Assembly: GCA_049694275.1 (NCBI GenBank)
Contig: JBAVQS010000091.1
Span: 1 to 17,484 of the forward strand
From: JBAVQS01 sp049694275
Lineage (GTDB): Bacteria > Chloroflexota > Anaerolineae > UBA4142 > SHND01
Length of the DNA: 17,484 nucleotides
Direction of reading: 5' to 3'
The stretch's first letter is position 1; every line of letters begins with the position of its first letter. Made by a program: the position numbers and the translations under genes. Positions 1 to 7,940 of this stretch are shown here, piece by piece. The notes under the pieces are model-generated. The model ran no database searches and was not told the DNA's origin. It saw only the letters and a list, made by a program, of their open reading frames with translations.

Positions 1-3000
1 GGCTGGGATTTAGGAGTTGGCAGTTCCCCAACGCTCAACGCACAATTCCCCAACCCGGTCCTTCAACTGCGCATCGGCATTCACAGCGGCCCGGTGGTAA
101 CGGGAGAGATCGGGACGGATACGCATCGGGAGTTTACCGCGACCGGCGCGGCGATGAACCTCGCGTCGCGTTTACAGGTGGCGGCCCCTCCGGGCGGCAT
201 TCTGATCTCGCACGAGACGTACCGCTACGTGCGCGGGATATTCGACGTGACGCAGCAGCCGCTCCTGACGGTCAAGGGCAAGAGCGAGCCGGTTCGCACC
301 TATCTCGTCCGGCGCGCCAAGGAGCGCCCATTCCGCGCCACCGTGCGCGGAGTAGAGGGGCTCGACGTTACCACCGTCGGCCGGGAGCAGGAATCCGACA
401 GATTACAGCAAGTCTACCTCGACGCATTTGAAGGACAGCGCGTGGTATGGGCGCAATTGCTGGGCGACCCCGGTATCGGCAAGAGCCGCCTGCTCAACGA
501 CATGAACGACTGGATCGAACTGCGCCCGGAGACGGTCAGGCTATTGCGGGCGCGCGCCTCCGAGGGTGACGAAAAGCAGCCCTATGCGCTGGTCCGCAAG
601 TTGTGGTTTGACCGCTTTCAGATAGCCGAGGACGCACCGCTCGCCCAGGCCGAGGCGAAATGGGTTGCGCGTTTTCGGGAATTGTGGGGTCAAGGCGAGC
701 AAGCTGCAGTCGACGAGCGCGCCCACTCCCTCGGTCTGCTGGTCGGTCTTCCCTTCCAGGCCAGTCCCTATATCGGCGCGATGCGTGATGCCCCCAGGCA
801 GGTCAAAGGTCGCGCCCTCGTCGTGAGCCGCGAGCTGCTGGGCCGCCTGCGCCGGGTCCAACCCGTGGTAATCCTGCTCGAAGACCTTCACTGGATCGAC
901 GTCTCCTCCTGGGAATATTTGGAGGAGGTGCTGTTAAAGGACCCGGGGACGCGGGAACCGGCGGAGCGCGACAAGAATGGGCTGTTCATACTGGCAACCG
1001 CGCGGCCAGAGTGGAAGCCCTCTGAAACCCTCACCCGGCTTGCCTGGGATGGCGCCGCGCGCCGCCTATTGCCCTCCGCTTTGCCCGCCGTGTCAATCAT
1101 CTCGCTTGGCCCGCTCTCCGAGGCCGCGACCCGGAGCCTGCTGGGCGAATTGCTGCAGCGGGTGGACAGCGTCCCCGAAGCGGTGGTTGAAGACCTGGTC
1201 ACGCGGGCTGAGGGAGTGCCCTATTTTGCGGAAGAGCTGGTCAATTGGTTTATCGACCGCGGGATTATCGATACCCGGCAATCGCAGTGGCAATTCGTGG
1301 CGGAGCGTTTGGAAGAATCCTCCTTACCGGCCACGCTCCACCATCTGCTCCTGACGCGCTTATTGAATTTGCAAGAGCCTGAGCGCCTGGCGCTGCAGCG
1401 CGGCGCCATCTTTGGCCGGCACTTTTGGTCGGGCGGGGTCGATTCGCTGGGCGGGCATGACAGCGAACAGATGCTCAAGCGACTTCGTCTCCGCTACCTG
1501 GTCGAGCCGCAATCCGAATCGGCATTTGAAGGGGAGACCGAGTGGCGGTTCCGTCACGCGCTCTTGCGAGAGGTGACGTACGAGAGCGTGCTCAAGCGGG
1601 ACCGCGCCCGTCTCCATGGCTCAGCGGCCAGGTGGTTGGAGACACAGGCGGAGCGAGCGGGGCGGCTGGACGAGTTTTCCGGCCTGATCGGCGAGCACTG
1701 GGAACGTGCAGGAGAGACGCATGTCGCGGCGAGCTGGTACCTGCTTGCCGGTGAGCGGGCCCAGGCGGCCAGCGCGTTGACAGAGGCCAAACACTTTTTC
1801 GACAGGGCGCTCGAACGGCTGCCTGAGCAAGACCTTGCAAGTCGCTGGCGCGTCTTGCAGGGACGTGAAGTGGTGCTCAACCTGCGGGGGGAGCGCGCCG
1901 CGCAAAAGGCCGATCTCGATGCCCTGCTGGCACTCGCAGACCGGCTGAATGATGACAACCGGCGTGCCCTGGTTCAGCTGCGCTGGACGAGCTGGATGTC
2001 GAGGCGCGGCGATTACCCCGCCGTCTTGCAAGCGGTGGATGCGGCCATTGCCGCGGCGCAGCGAGCGGAAAATCGCGGCTTGCAAGTGGAGGGATTGGGA
2101 CGCAAAGTCGCCGCCCTCGCCCGACTGGGTGACATCGCGGCGGGACGCGAGGCTGCCGAAGAGGTCGTGACGCTCGTCCAAGGGGTAGAGGATGCGGTTG
2201 CGGTCCATGCGCTGGCGGATGTCGCGACCTATTATTTGGAACCGGGCGATATTGCTCGAGCTGTGCCGCTCTATATCATGGCGGCAGAGCGGGCCGGGCG
2301 GGCGCGTGACCGGCAGGGGCAATCTATTGCGCTCGGCAACCTGGGCAATAGCTATGCCTTGCTGGGCCTATACCCCGAGGCGCGAACAGCGCTCGAACAA
2401 TCTCTGGCCCACGGCGAAGCAATCGGTGACCGCCGCGCCGGGGCTTATAACTTGCTGAACCTGGGTTATGTCGCATGGCGCAGCGATGATGGCGAGATGG
2501 CGCAGCGCCTGGAGGAACAGTCGCTCGCAGAAATGACGGCGGTGGGCGATGCTTTTGGGCGGGCAGTAAACCTTCTCTACCTCGGCTATGTTGCAGAGCA
2601 GGCGCATGACTGCACGCAGGCGGTCCGGCGTCTGACGGAGGCGCGTGAGGCGCTTGTGCAGCTTGGGATGAATGCCCGGGCCGTCGAGGCGGTGGCGGGA
2701 CTGGCACGGTGTGCATTGGCCGACGGAAGGCTGGACGAGGCGCGCCAGCTCGCGGTCGAGATCTGGAATCACCTATGTAAGCACGGACCGGAAGGGCTCG
2801 AATCGCCATCCCAGGTGTACGTGAGCATCATCAATATTTTCGACAGCGCAGGCGACGTGGACCTAGTCCGCGAAATCGTCGACGCCGGGTATGCCGAGTT
2901 GATGGCGCGTGCCGCCAAGATCAGTAAGCCCGAGTGGCGGCAGTCCTTTTTGGAGAACGTGGAAGAGAATTGCGCCCTCGTCGTGAAAAGGGAGAGCCTG

Positions 3001-3030
3001 GCGAGCGGTGCTCCTGTCAGACACAGTTGA
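1..3030 (+). CDS. Class III cyclase / AAA+ ATPase / TPR regulator, 5' partial
   Basis: The frame is open from base 1, so the ATG at 94 is internal and the gene starts upstream of the window. About 1009 residues are visible. Residues 24-105 are the C-terminal half of a class III nucleotidyl cyclase domain, with IGIHSGPVVTGEIG and then NLASR, where N53 and R57 match the transition-state Asn-x3-Arg pair. The Asp usually found in the GDxVN motif is Ala50 here (GAAMN). A STAND/AAA-type ATPase follows, with Walker A GDPGIGKS at residues 155-162 and Walker B VVILLEDLHW from residue 289. From about residue 560 to the end the protein is helical and Ala/Leu-rich with TPR-like repeats such as LGNLGNSYALLGLYPEA. 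This layout is a known family of large cytoplasmic signalling regulators. The input signal and whether the cyclase is active cannot be told from sequence. It stops with TGA facing the minus-strand genes. Confidence 0.88.
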   Translation, partial: GWDLGVGSSPTLNAQFPNPVLQLRIGIHSGPVVTGEIGTDTHREFTATGAAMNLASRLQVAAPPGGILISHETYRYVRGIFDVTQQPLLTVKGKSEPVRTYLVRRAKERPFRATVRGVEGLDVTTVGREQESDRLQQVYLDAFEGQRVVWAQLLGDPGIGKSRLLNDMNDWIELRPETVRLLRARASEGDEKQPYALVRKLWFDRFQIAEDAPLAQAEAKWVARFRELWGQGEQAAVDERAHSLGLLVGLPFQASPYIGAMRDAPRQVKGRALVVSRELLGRLRRVQPVVILLEDLHWIDVSSWEYLEEVLLKDPGTREPAERDKNGLFILATARPEWKPSETLTRLAWDGAARRLLPSALPAVSIISLGPLSEAATRSLLGELLQRVDSVPEAVVEDLVTRAEGVPYFAEELVNWFIDRGIIDTRQSQWQFVAERLEESSLPATLHHLLLTRLLNLQEPERLALQRGAIFGRHFWSGGVDSLGGHDSEQMLKRLRLRYLVEPQSESAFEGETEWRFRHALLREVTYESVLKRDRARLHGSAARWLETQAERAGRLDEFSGLIGEHWERAGETHVAASWYLLAGERAQAASALTEAKHFFDRALERLPEQDLASRWRVLQGREVVLNLRGERAAQKADLDALLALADRLNDDNRRALVQLRWTSWMSRRGDYPAVLQAVDAAIAAAQRAENRGLQVEGLGRKVAALARLGDIAAGREAAEEVVTLVQGVEDAVAVHALADVATYYLEPGDIARAVPLYIMAAERAGRARDRQGQSIALGNLGNSYALLGLYPEARTALEQSLAHGEAIGDRRAGAYNLLNLGYVAWRSDDGEMAQRLEEQSLAEMTAVGDAFGRAVNLLYLGYVAEQAHDCTQAVRRLTEAREALVQLGMNARAVEAVAGLARCALADGRLDEARQLAVEIWNHLCKHGPEGLESPSQVYVSIINIFDSAGDVDLVREIVDAGYAELMARAAKISKPEWRQSFLENVEENCALVVKRESLASGAPVRHS

Positions 3031-3125
3031 TAATTCGAAGGCGTGCGGACCAACATACCGACGCAATGCTCCTCGCTTGACCGCCTCGCTTTTCGCGTAT
3101 CCTCGCTCCTTGCCGCCGATTTCGT

Positions 3126-3317
3126 TTGCTGGTGGGGATACCGCATGCTGCACCACGTTTCTGCCTGGCTCGTACTGGTGTGGAACGTACGCATTCCTCG
3201 TTAAATCGCTTTCGGCGCTTACTCATTCGGGGGGAAAAGCATGTCCAGAATTACTTGGCCTTGCTCGAACTTGACTGTGCCTATATCGCCCTCCGTGTCG
3301 CTGAGGTTTTCGGATAG
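3126..3317 (+). pseudogene. IS5-type transposase 3' remnant
   Basis: A 63-codon open frame whose last ~47 residues (3174-3317) read like the C-terminus of IS5-group DDE transposases: VERTHSSLNRFRRLLIRGEK, then NYLALLELDCAYIALR and a stop. The pattern R-x3-E-x6-N around RTGVERTHSSLN fits the region with the third catalytic acidic residue. Compared with the usual RWVVERTFAWLNRF form, residues are missing or changed. Upstream in the same frame there is a stop (TGA at 3078-3080) and no D or D motif, so the rest of the element is gone or unrecognisable. I could not identify terminal inverted repeats or a target duplication. The remaining gap on its 5' side (3031-3125) shows nothing else. It ends 4 bases before the minus-strand gene stops. 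It is surely non-functional; the exact IS group is uncertain. Confidence 0.62.
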
Positions 3318-3321
3318 GCTT

Positions 3322-3771
3322 TCAGTCTGGTTGCTTATTCCTCTTCCAGGTTAGACGAACCGGTTTATCATTCGGATAGATCGTCGAAGCGGCGCTCTCG
3401 ATGTCGAATTCGAACAAGATATAGCGTTCCGCTGGAGAGTAGCTGGCCAGCCGTACCGCCAGGGCGCGTAACTCTGGATCGTCAATCAAATGAGCGTGCC
3501 CGGTTATGCTAAACTCCCCACTGGCACCACTGTTGTCTCTGACCGAACAGTGAATGGCGTACCGCCCATCGCGCTGAAGATCACGCCCTTTGGGGGAGGT
3601 CGGCTCCATAAATACAAACAGATGGCCCTGCCCGATTATGGGGGTCATGGGATGAACACGCGGCGAACCATCATTGCGCACAGTGGCCAAATAGGCTACC
3701 TGGCCATTCAAGCGTTCAGCGCCAAACGCCGCGAGTTCAGGTTGTTCGTCTTGAAGCGATTGCCAACTCAT
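3322..3771 (-). CDS. Pyridoxamine 5'-phosphate oxidase-related FMN-binding split-barrel protein
   Basis: A 149-residue protein starting at the ATG at 3771 (MSWQSLQDEQ), chosen because GGAGGG lies about 8 bases upstream; the frame is open further upstream to 3879 but those residues look non-coding and Arg-rich. The motif VAYLATVRNDGSPRVHPMTP (residues 25-44) is typical of the PNPOx-like split barrel that binds flavin (FMN or F420): strand, turn with Asp-Gly, and Arg-Val-His-Pro. It continues with LFVFMEPTSPKGRDL and a strand YAIHCSVRD. The length is normal for the small single-domain members, which include nitroreductase-like and F420-dependent enzymes of mostly unknown substrate. It lies 53 bases downstream of the PAS sensor gene on the same strand and could share its transcript. 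The fold is fairly sure, the substrate unknown. Confidence 0.82.
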   Translation of the reverse strand: MSWQSLQDEQPELAAFGAERLNGQVAYLATVRNDGSPRVHPMTPIIGQGHLFVFMEPTSPKGRDLQRDGRYAIHCSVRDNSGASGEFSITGHAHLIDDPELRALAVRLASYSPAERYILFEFDIESAASTIYPNDKPVRLTWKRNKQPD

Positions 3772-3824
3772 ACAAACCCTCCATGGCTCGATCATTTTGC
3801 GAGGCACAAACCCGACATCGGACA

Positions 3825-5966
3825 CTACCCGTTTCCGCGCAACGCCTCTTCGGCGCGCTTGCGCTCCGCCACTTCCCACGCGACATCGGCAAAGTATTGC
3901 ACCAGCTCCACATCGCGGTCGTTATAATCCGTCGCTTTGTTTCCGACCCCCAGGATGGCGACAATCTTGCCCGCGCGTAAAATGGGCGCGACCAATTCCC
4001 GAATCACCGGCGCGTGACCTTTCGGCAAACCCTTGCGATGCGACAGGCTCGCATAATCGTTATGGATCACCGGGCGCTGGGCATAGACACAATCTACCCA
4101 TACGCCGGCCTGGTCGATGGGGTAATGCCTCCCTTTGCCTTCGGCGCGGCAAAACTCCTTGAGGGTACGCGTCGACCAGGCTTGCAGGAAAAGTGTTTTC
4201 TGATCGCTATCGACGAAATGATAAAAGCCGACCGGGCTTGCCGTCAATTCGCCAACCTGATCGAGCGTTTTTTGCAAAACCTCCTCGAGCGGGTGCGTGG
4301 CGGCGTAATCCATCAGTTCCAGGCGCGCCTGAATTAACCTTTCCGCGCGCTTGTGCTCGGTAATGTCGACGAATGCCGCCAGCATAGCCAGCGCGTCCCC
4401 CGTGTGATTGACCACCATGCTGGCAGATACCTGGGCGACGAAACTCGAACCGTCCTGGCGCTGCGCTGTCAATTCGCCGATCCAGCCGCCGCGTGAGTGC
4501 AACGCGGCCATTACCTCCGCGGCTTGATCCTGCATCTGCCAAAAGTCAATCGCGTTTCGCTCCAGCACCTGAAGCGGATCGCTATAGCCCCACAGACACA
4601 TAAAGGCCGGATTGACGTAGGTCAGTTTGCCTTCCAGATCAGAAATCGCAATGCCATTGATCGAAGATTCGAGCGCGTGATCTTTGATGCGCAGGCTCTC
4701 TTCCGCGCGATTGCGCTCGGTCACGTCGTTGAACGCCGAGACCGAAAAACTTCCCAGAGTGCGCGCGGTGATTTCGGCTTGACGCGGGCTCCCGTCTTGG
4801 CACACCACACGCACCTGATGCAGGGCCGTCGCCGCGTCGCCGTGGAGCTGCATCGCAAAGTCCTTGCCCCAGTTATTTTGAACGAACCGGCGATACTGGG
4901 GATCGGGATAGGCGCGCAACATCCACGCATCGACCGTGGGAACGTCCTCCATCCGATACCCGTAACACTCGGTAAACTTTTGGTTATAGCGCAAGATGTT
5001 GCCGCGGTTGTCGGCGAGTCCGATGGGAATGGGCAGATAATCGAAGGCTTCGCGAAAACGTTCTTCGCTTTCGCGCAACTGGTTTTCGGCGCGCTTGCGC
5101 TCGGTAATGTCGTTAAAGGTCGCAGCAAATCTGCCCGGTTCCGTTTTGAATGCGCGCACTTCGAAATATCTTCCCAGTTCCCGAATGTCACTTTCGAATT
5201 GGACCGGGTCGCGCGAGGTAACCACCTGGCGGAATCGTTCAATCCAGTACGACTCGATGCCGGGCATGACCTGCCAAAGGGTTTTGCCGAGGATGTCGGC
5301 AGAATCCAGCCCCGTCATGCGAACAAAGGCGGCGTTGACGGACACAAAACGAAAGTCCATGGGGGTTCCGATTTGATGCGGATCGAAAATCGCTTCAAAG
5401 ATAACCAACCCGCCCAACATTTCGTCAAAAAGAAGGCGGTATCTCTGCTCGCTCTCGCGCAAGGATTGGTTCGCGCGTTTGTGTTCGGTAATGTCATCCA
5501 ACAAGACGACAAAATAATCCACGACGCCATCGGCGCGCCGCACGCATTGCACCGCCAAATCGACATACGTGATGCGCTTGTCCTTGCGAACAAATCGTTG
5601 TTCCACCGCAAAGCCGTTGACCTTGCCCGTGATCACACGGTTGAAATTGACAAGATCGGCGGAGCGATCGTCGGGATGGGTCAACTCGCTCCACGTCATC
5701 TGCATCAATTCGGTTTGGGTATAGCCAAGCAATTCACACAAGGTCGCGTTGACCTGGACCCAGCCTTTGGTCGATGAAAGAATCGCGCGCCCCGCGAGCG
5801 GCAATTCAAAGTAACTGCGGAAACGCGCTTCGCCCGCGCGCAATTCTTCCGCCATGCGCTTGCTTTCGGCAAGTTCGCGCTCGAGTTGCGCGATGCGCGC
5901 TTGTAAATCCTGTTCGGTTTGACCTGTCTCGTGTGTCAAACGATCCTCCGCGAGGTAACTCTTCAT
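3825..5966 (-). CDS. Multi-PAS/GAF sensory protein without output domain
   Basis: A 713-residue soluble protein. A short coiled coil (about 18-45, LQARIAQLERELAESKRMAE) is followed by four PAS domains, at about 47-164, 171-292, 299-420 and 427-541. Each ends in the PAC-type signature DITEHKRA, DITERKRAE, DVTERNRAE or DITEHKRAE, with linker phrases such as LRESEQRYRLLF. A GAF-like domain (about 548-702) ends in ILGVGNKATDYNDRDVELVQ and EVAERKRAEEALR. No membrane segment is seen. The protein stops 3 residues after this last linker, where relatives usually continue into another PAS, a histidine kinase or a GGDEF domain; none is present here or downstream. It may act as a stand-alone sensor/adaptor, or be a truncated kinase. 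The ATG at 5966 is preceded by a weak AGAAG and a good -10 box. A long open frame on the opposite strand (4497-5777) is a shadow. Confidence 0.87.
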   Translation of the reverse strand: MKSYLAEDRLTHETGQTEQDLQARIAQLERELAESKRMAEELRAGEARFRSYFELPLAGRAILSSTKGWVQVNATLCELLGYTQTELMQMTWSELTHPDDRSADLVNFNRVITGKVNGFAVEQRFVRKDKRITYVDLAVQCVRRADGVVDYFVVLLDDITEHKRANQSLRESEQRYRLLFDEMLGGLVIFEAIFDPHQIGTPMDFRFVSVNAAFVRMTGLDSADILGKTLWQVMPGIESYWIERFRQVVTSRDPVQFESDIRELGRYFEVRAFKTEPGRFAATFNDITERKRAENQLRESEERFREAFDYLPIPIGLADNRGNILRYNQKFTECYGYRMEDVPTVDAWMLRAYPDPQYRRFVQNNWGKDFAMQLHGDAATALHQVRVVCQDGSPRQAEITARTLGSFSVSAFNDVTERNRAEESLRIKDHALESSINGIAISDLEGKLTYVNPAFMCLWGYSDPLQVLERNAIDFWQMQDQAAEVMAALHSRGGWIGELTAQRQDGSSFVAQVSASMVVNHTGDALAMLAAFVDITEHKRAERLIQARLELMDYAATHPLEEVLQKTLDQVGELTASPVGFYHFVDSDQKTLFLQAWSTRTLKEFCRAEGKGRHYPIDQAGVWVDCVYAQRPVIHNDYASLSHRKGLPKGHAPVIRELVAPILRAGKIVAILGVGNKATDYNDRDVELVQYFADVAWEVAERKRAEEALRGNG

Positions 5967-5989
5967 CGATTCTTCTGATCAGCTTGCAC

Positions 5990-6018
5990 ATTATAGCGTA
6001 CACTCGCGAATTCGCCAG
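5990..6018 (-). promoter_or_regulatory. Putative sigma-70-type promoter of the PAS sensor gene
   Basis: Read on the minus strand there is a perfect TATAAT (5995 to 5990) with a 17-base spacer to a weak -35 box CTGGCG (6018 to 6013). The -10 lies about 24 bases upstream of the ATG at 5966, giving a short 5' leader. The -10 match is strong, the -35 match only 3 of 6. Confidence 0.5.
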
Positions 6019-6073
6019 TATCGGGGGTGATGATGCACAAGTGTGATACCGGCGCATGGGGAGAAGTGAATCA

Positions 6074-6547
6074 TTACCACAGTTCCTTGGCAAAGCAGAT
6101 GCTGAGTGGACTGCCGGCATATTCATCATAACACTCGATACGGTGATAGCCCACGCGCTCGTAGAGGCGAACGGCCTGGGGCTGGAGCGTGCCGGTTTCG
6201 AGCTGGAGGGCGATATAGCCCAATTGCCGGGCGCAGGTTTCAATCGCTTCGAGGATGCGGCGCGCGATGCCGCGCCCGCGCAGGGCGGGAACGACATACA
6301 TCCGCTTGACCTCGCCGATATTTCCTTCAAGGGGTCGCAGCGCGCCGCAGCCAGCCGGCTGGCCGCGGAACCGGACAATCACAAAGGCGGAGCGGGGATC
6401 GTCCATCCGGGCGGGAACGAGACTACTAAACCCCTCTTCATTATACAACTCGGCCATCTCTTGTGACATGGCGCGGATGAGGTCGAGCGCCTCCGCGCTG
6501 TGGATGTCCGCTATCTCGACGGTGATGTCTCGATCGGTGTCCTTCAT
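6074..6547 (-). CDS. GNAT family N-acetyltransferase
   Basis: A 157-residue protein from the ATG at 6547. The acetyl-CoA binding loop (motif A) is clear: VKRMYVVPALRGRGIARRIL, with the R-G-R-G-I-A pyrophosphate loop. It is followed by AIETCARQLGYIALQLETG and the motif B-like AVRLYERVGYHRIECYDEY. The C-terminal PLSICFAKEL is typical of the small stand-alone GNATs that acetylate amines or small metabolites. The start is a choice. The ATG at 6562 has no ribosome site and sits at the predicted transcription start, so it would have to be leaderless. The ATG at 6547 has GATGAG about 4 bases upstream. The open frame continues upstream to 6661 but that part overlaps the promoter region. It faces the aminotransferase gene divergently. 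The substrate is unknown. Confidence 0.84.
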   Translation of the reverse strand: MKDTDRDITVEIADIHSAEALDLIRAMSQEMAELYNEEGFSSLVPARMDDPRSAFVIVRFRGQPAGCGALRPLEGNIGEVKRMYVVPALRGRGIARRILEAIETCARQLGYIALQLETGTLQPQAVRLYERVGYHRIECYDEYAGSPLSICFAKELW

Positions 6548-6569
6548 GCTCTCATCCATCATGGGGGTA

Positions 6570-6578
6570 TTTATAACA
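6570..6578 (-). promoter_or_regulatory. Extended -10 promoter for the GNAT gene
   Basis: On the minus strand the sequence TGTTATAAA forms an extended -10 (TGn plus TATAAA). No good -35 box is found 16-18 bases upstream. The expected start of transcription (about 6563) falls one base before the ATG at 6562, so the mRNA would have almost no leader. Confidence 0.4.
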
Positions 6579-6644
6579 CAAATCGGCCTGACAGAGCGCC
6601 GGGTCGATGCGGCAGTGGATTTCGTGACGGCTTGCGCGAGCAAG

Positions 6645-6673
6645 TTGGCTCCGGCGCGCAATCGTGAGATAAT
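6645..6673 (+). promoter_or_regulatory. Sigma-70-type promoter for the aminotransferase gene
   Basis: TTGGCT at 6645-6650, a 17-base spacer, and GATAAT at 6668-6673. Each box matches the consensus at 4 or 5 of 6 positions with ideal spacing. Transcription would begin near 6680, about 23 bases before the ATG. Confidence 0.5.
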
Positions 6674-6702
6674 AACGTCAAGAAATCAGGGTGAGGAGGA
6701 AT

Positions 6703-7866
6703 ATGGCGGAACGTAATTTGTTGATGATCCCGGGACCGATCGAGTTTGACCCAGCGGTGCTGCGTGCCCAGGCCCGCCCGGCGCTTGGACATACGTCGCC
6801 CGAGTTTATCGAAATCTTTGGGCGCACGCTTGACCGGTTAAAGGATGTGTTTCTCGCGCCGGATGGACAGCCGTTCGTCGTCGCGGGCTCGGGCACGCTG
6901 GCGATGGAGATGGCGGTTTGCAATGTGGTCGAGCCGGGCGACCGCGTGCTCGTGCTCGATCACGGTTATTTCGGCGCGCGGATGATCGATATTGTTCGCC
7001 GCTATAACGCCGAGCTGATGACGCTCCACGCTACCCCCGGCGATACCGTGTCGCTAACCCAGGTCGAGGATGTGCTGCGCGGCGACCATGTCAAGGCGCT
7101 CTACGTCACGCAGGTGGATACCTCGACCGGCGTCCTCGCCGATGTGCGGGGGCTGGCGGCGCTGGCGCGGCAGTACGATACCCTCTGCATCGTCGACGGG
7201 GTGTGCGCGACGGCGGGGGAAACGCTGCGGCAGACGGAATGGCAGGTGGACCTGACCTTTACCGCTTCGCAAAAGGCGGTTGGTGTACCGCCCGGCCTCG
7301 CAATCCTGATGGCGGGACCGCGCGTGCTGGAGGCGCATAAAAACCGCCGGACGCCGGTGCAGAGCTATTACGGCGATTTCGGACAGTGGTTGCCGGTCAT
7401 GCAGGCATACCAGGGGCGCAAGCCGGCGTACTTTGGCACGCCGCCGGTGAATCTCGTCTATGCGCTCGAGGTCGGCGTCGAGCAGATCCTGGCGCAGGGG
7501 ATGGAGAACCGCTTTGCGTGGCACAGCAAGGTGGGGCGCGCCTTTCAGTCGGCCGCGACGGCGCTCGCGCTGCGCGAGGTGCCGGTGCGGCCGGAGCTGG
7601 CGGCGGATACGATGAGCGCGTGGTATTATCCTGACGGGCTCAAGGGGAATTTCCTGGCCGAGGTGAAAAAGCGCAGCGTCATCCTCACCGGCGGACTGCT
7701 CGGCCCGATCCGCGACAAGTATTTCCGCATCGGGCACATGGGCGCGATCACCGAGGGGGATGTGCTTGCGGCCATCGGCGCAATCGAAGGGGCGCTGGTC
7801 GCGTGCGGGTATTCGTTCACGGTGGGCGCGGGCGTGGCCGCCGCGGAACAGGTGCTGGCCGGTTGA
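6703..7866 (+). CDS. Class V PLP-dependent aminotransferase (alanine-glyoxylate / serine-pyruvate type)
   Basis: A 387-residue fold-type I PLP enzyme that should move an amino group from alanine or serine to glyoxylate or pyruvate in the cytoplasm. Seen in order: N-terminal NLLMIPGPIEFDP (the MIPGP signature), VVAGSGTLAMEM (PLP phosphate loop, 59-70), TQVDTSTGV (136-144, close to the usual xETSTG), IVDGVCATAG with Asp165 under the PLP ring, and SQKAVGVPPGLA with Lys191 as the Schiff-base lysine. RIGHMG near the C-terminus has Arg342, which would bind the substrate carboxylate. Length is normal for the family. The ATG at 6703 is preceded by GAGGAGG; a GTG at 6691 lies inside that ribosome site and is less likely. 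Its exact substrate (serine, alanine, phosphonopyruvate-type or purine-catabolic ureidoglycine) cannot be fixed from sequence. Confidence 0.92.
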   Translation: MAERNLLMIPGPIEFDPAVLRAQARPALGHTSPEFIEIFGRTLDRLKDVFLAPDGQPFVVAGSGTLAMEMAVCNVVEPGDRVLVLDHGYFGARMIDIVRRYNAELMTLHATPGDTVSLTQVEDVLRGDHVKALYVTQVDTSTGVLADVRGLAALARQYDTLCIVDGVCATAGETLRQTEWQVDLTFTASQKAVGVPPGLAILMAGPRVLEAHKNRRTPVQSYYGDFGQWLPVMQAYQGRKPAYFGTPPVNLVYALEVGVEQILAQGMENRFAWHSKVGRAFQSAATALALREVPVRPELAADTMSAWYYPDGLKGNFLAEVKKRSVILTGGLLGPIRDKYFRIGHMGAITEGDVLAAIGAIEGALVACGYSFTVGAGVAAAEQVLAG

Positions 7867-7885
7867 GAAATCCCACAGGGATTTC
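7867..7885 (+). other. Small hairpin directly after the aminotransferase stop codon
   Basis: GAAATCCC, loop ACA, GGGATTTC: a perfect 8-bp stem starting at the base after the TGA. There is no T-run behind it, so it is not a classical intrinsic terminator. It could be a transcript-end stabiliser or chance. Confidence 0.35.
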
Positions 7886-7940
7886 CTGCAGTCGCTGAGG
7901 GAACTGGGAGAATTAAGGGAACACAGGCGGAGGCAGGGTG

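Noticed and set aside
4497..5777. 426-codon plus-strand open frame
   Set aside because: It lies antisense to the four PAS domains, with no recognisable motif and no ribosome site; a shadow frame.
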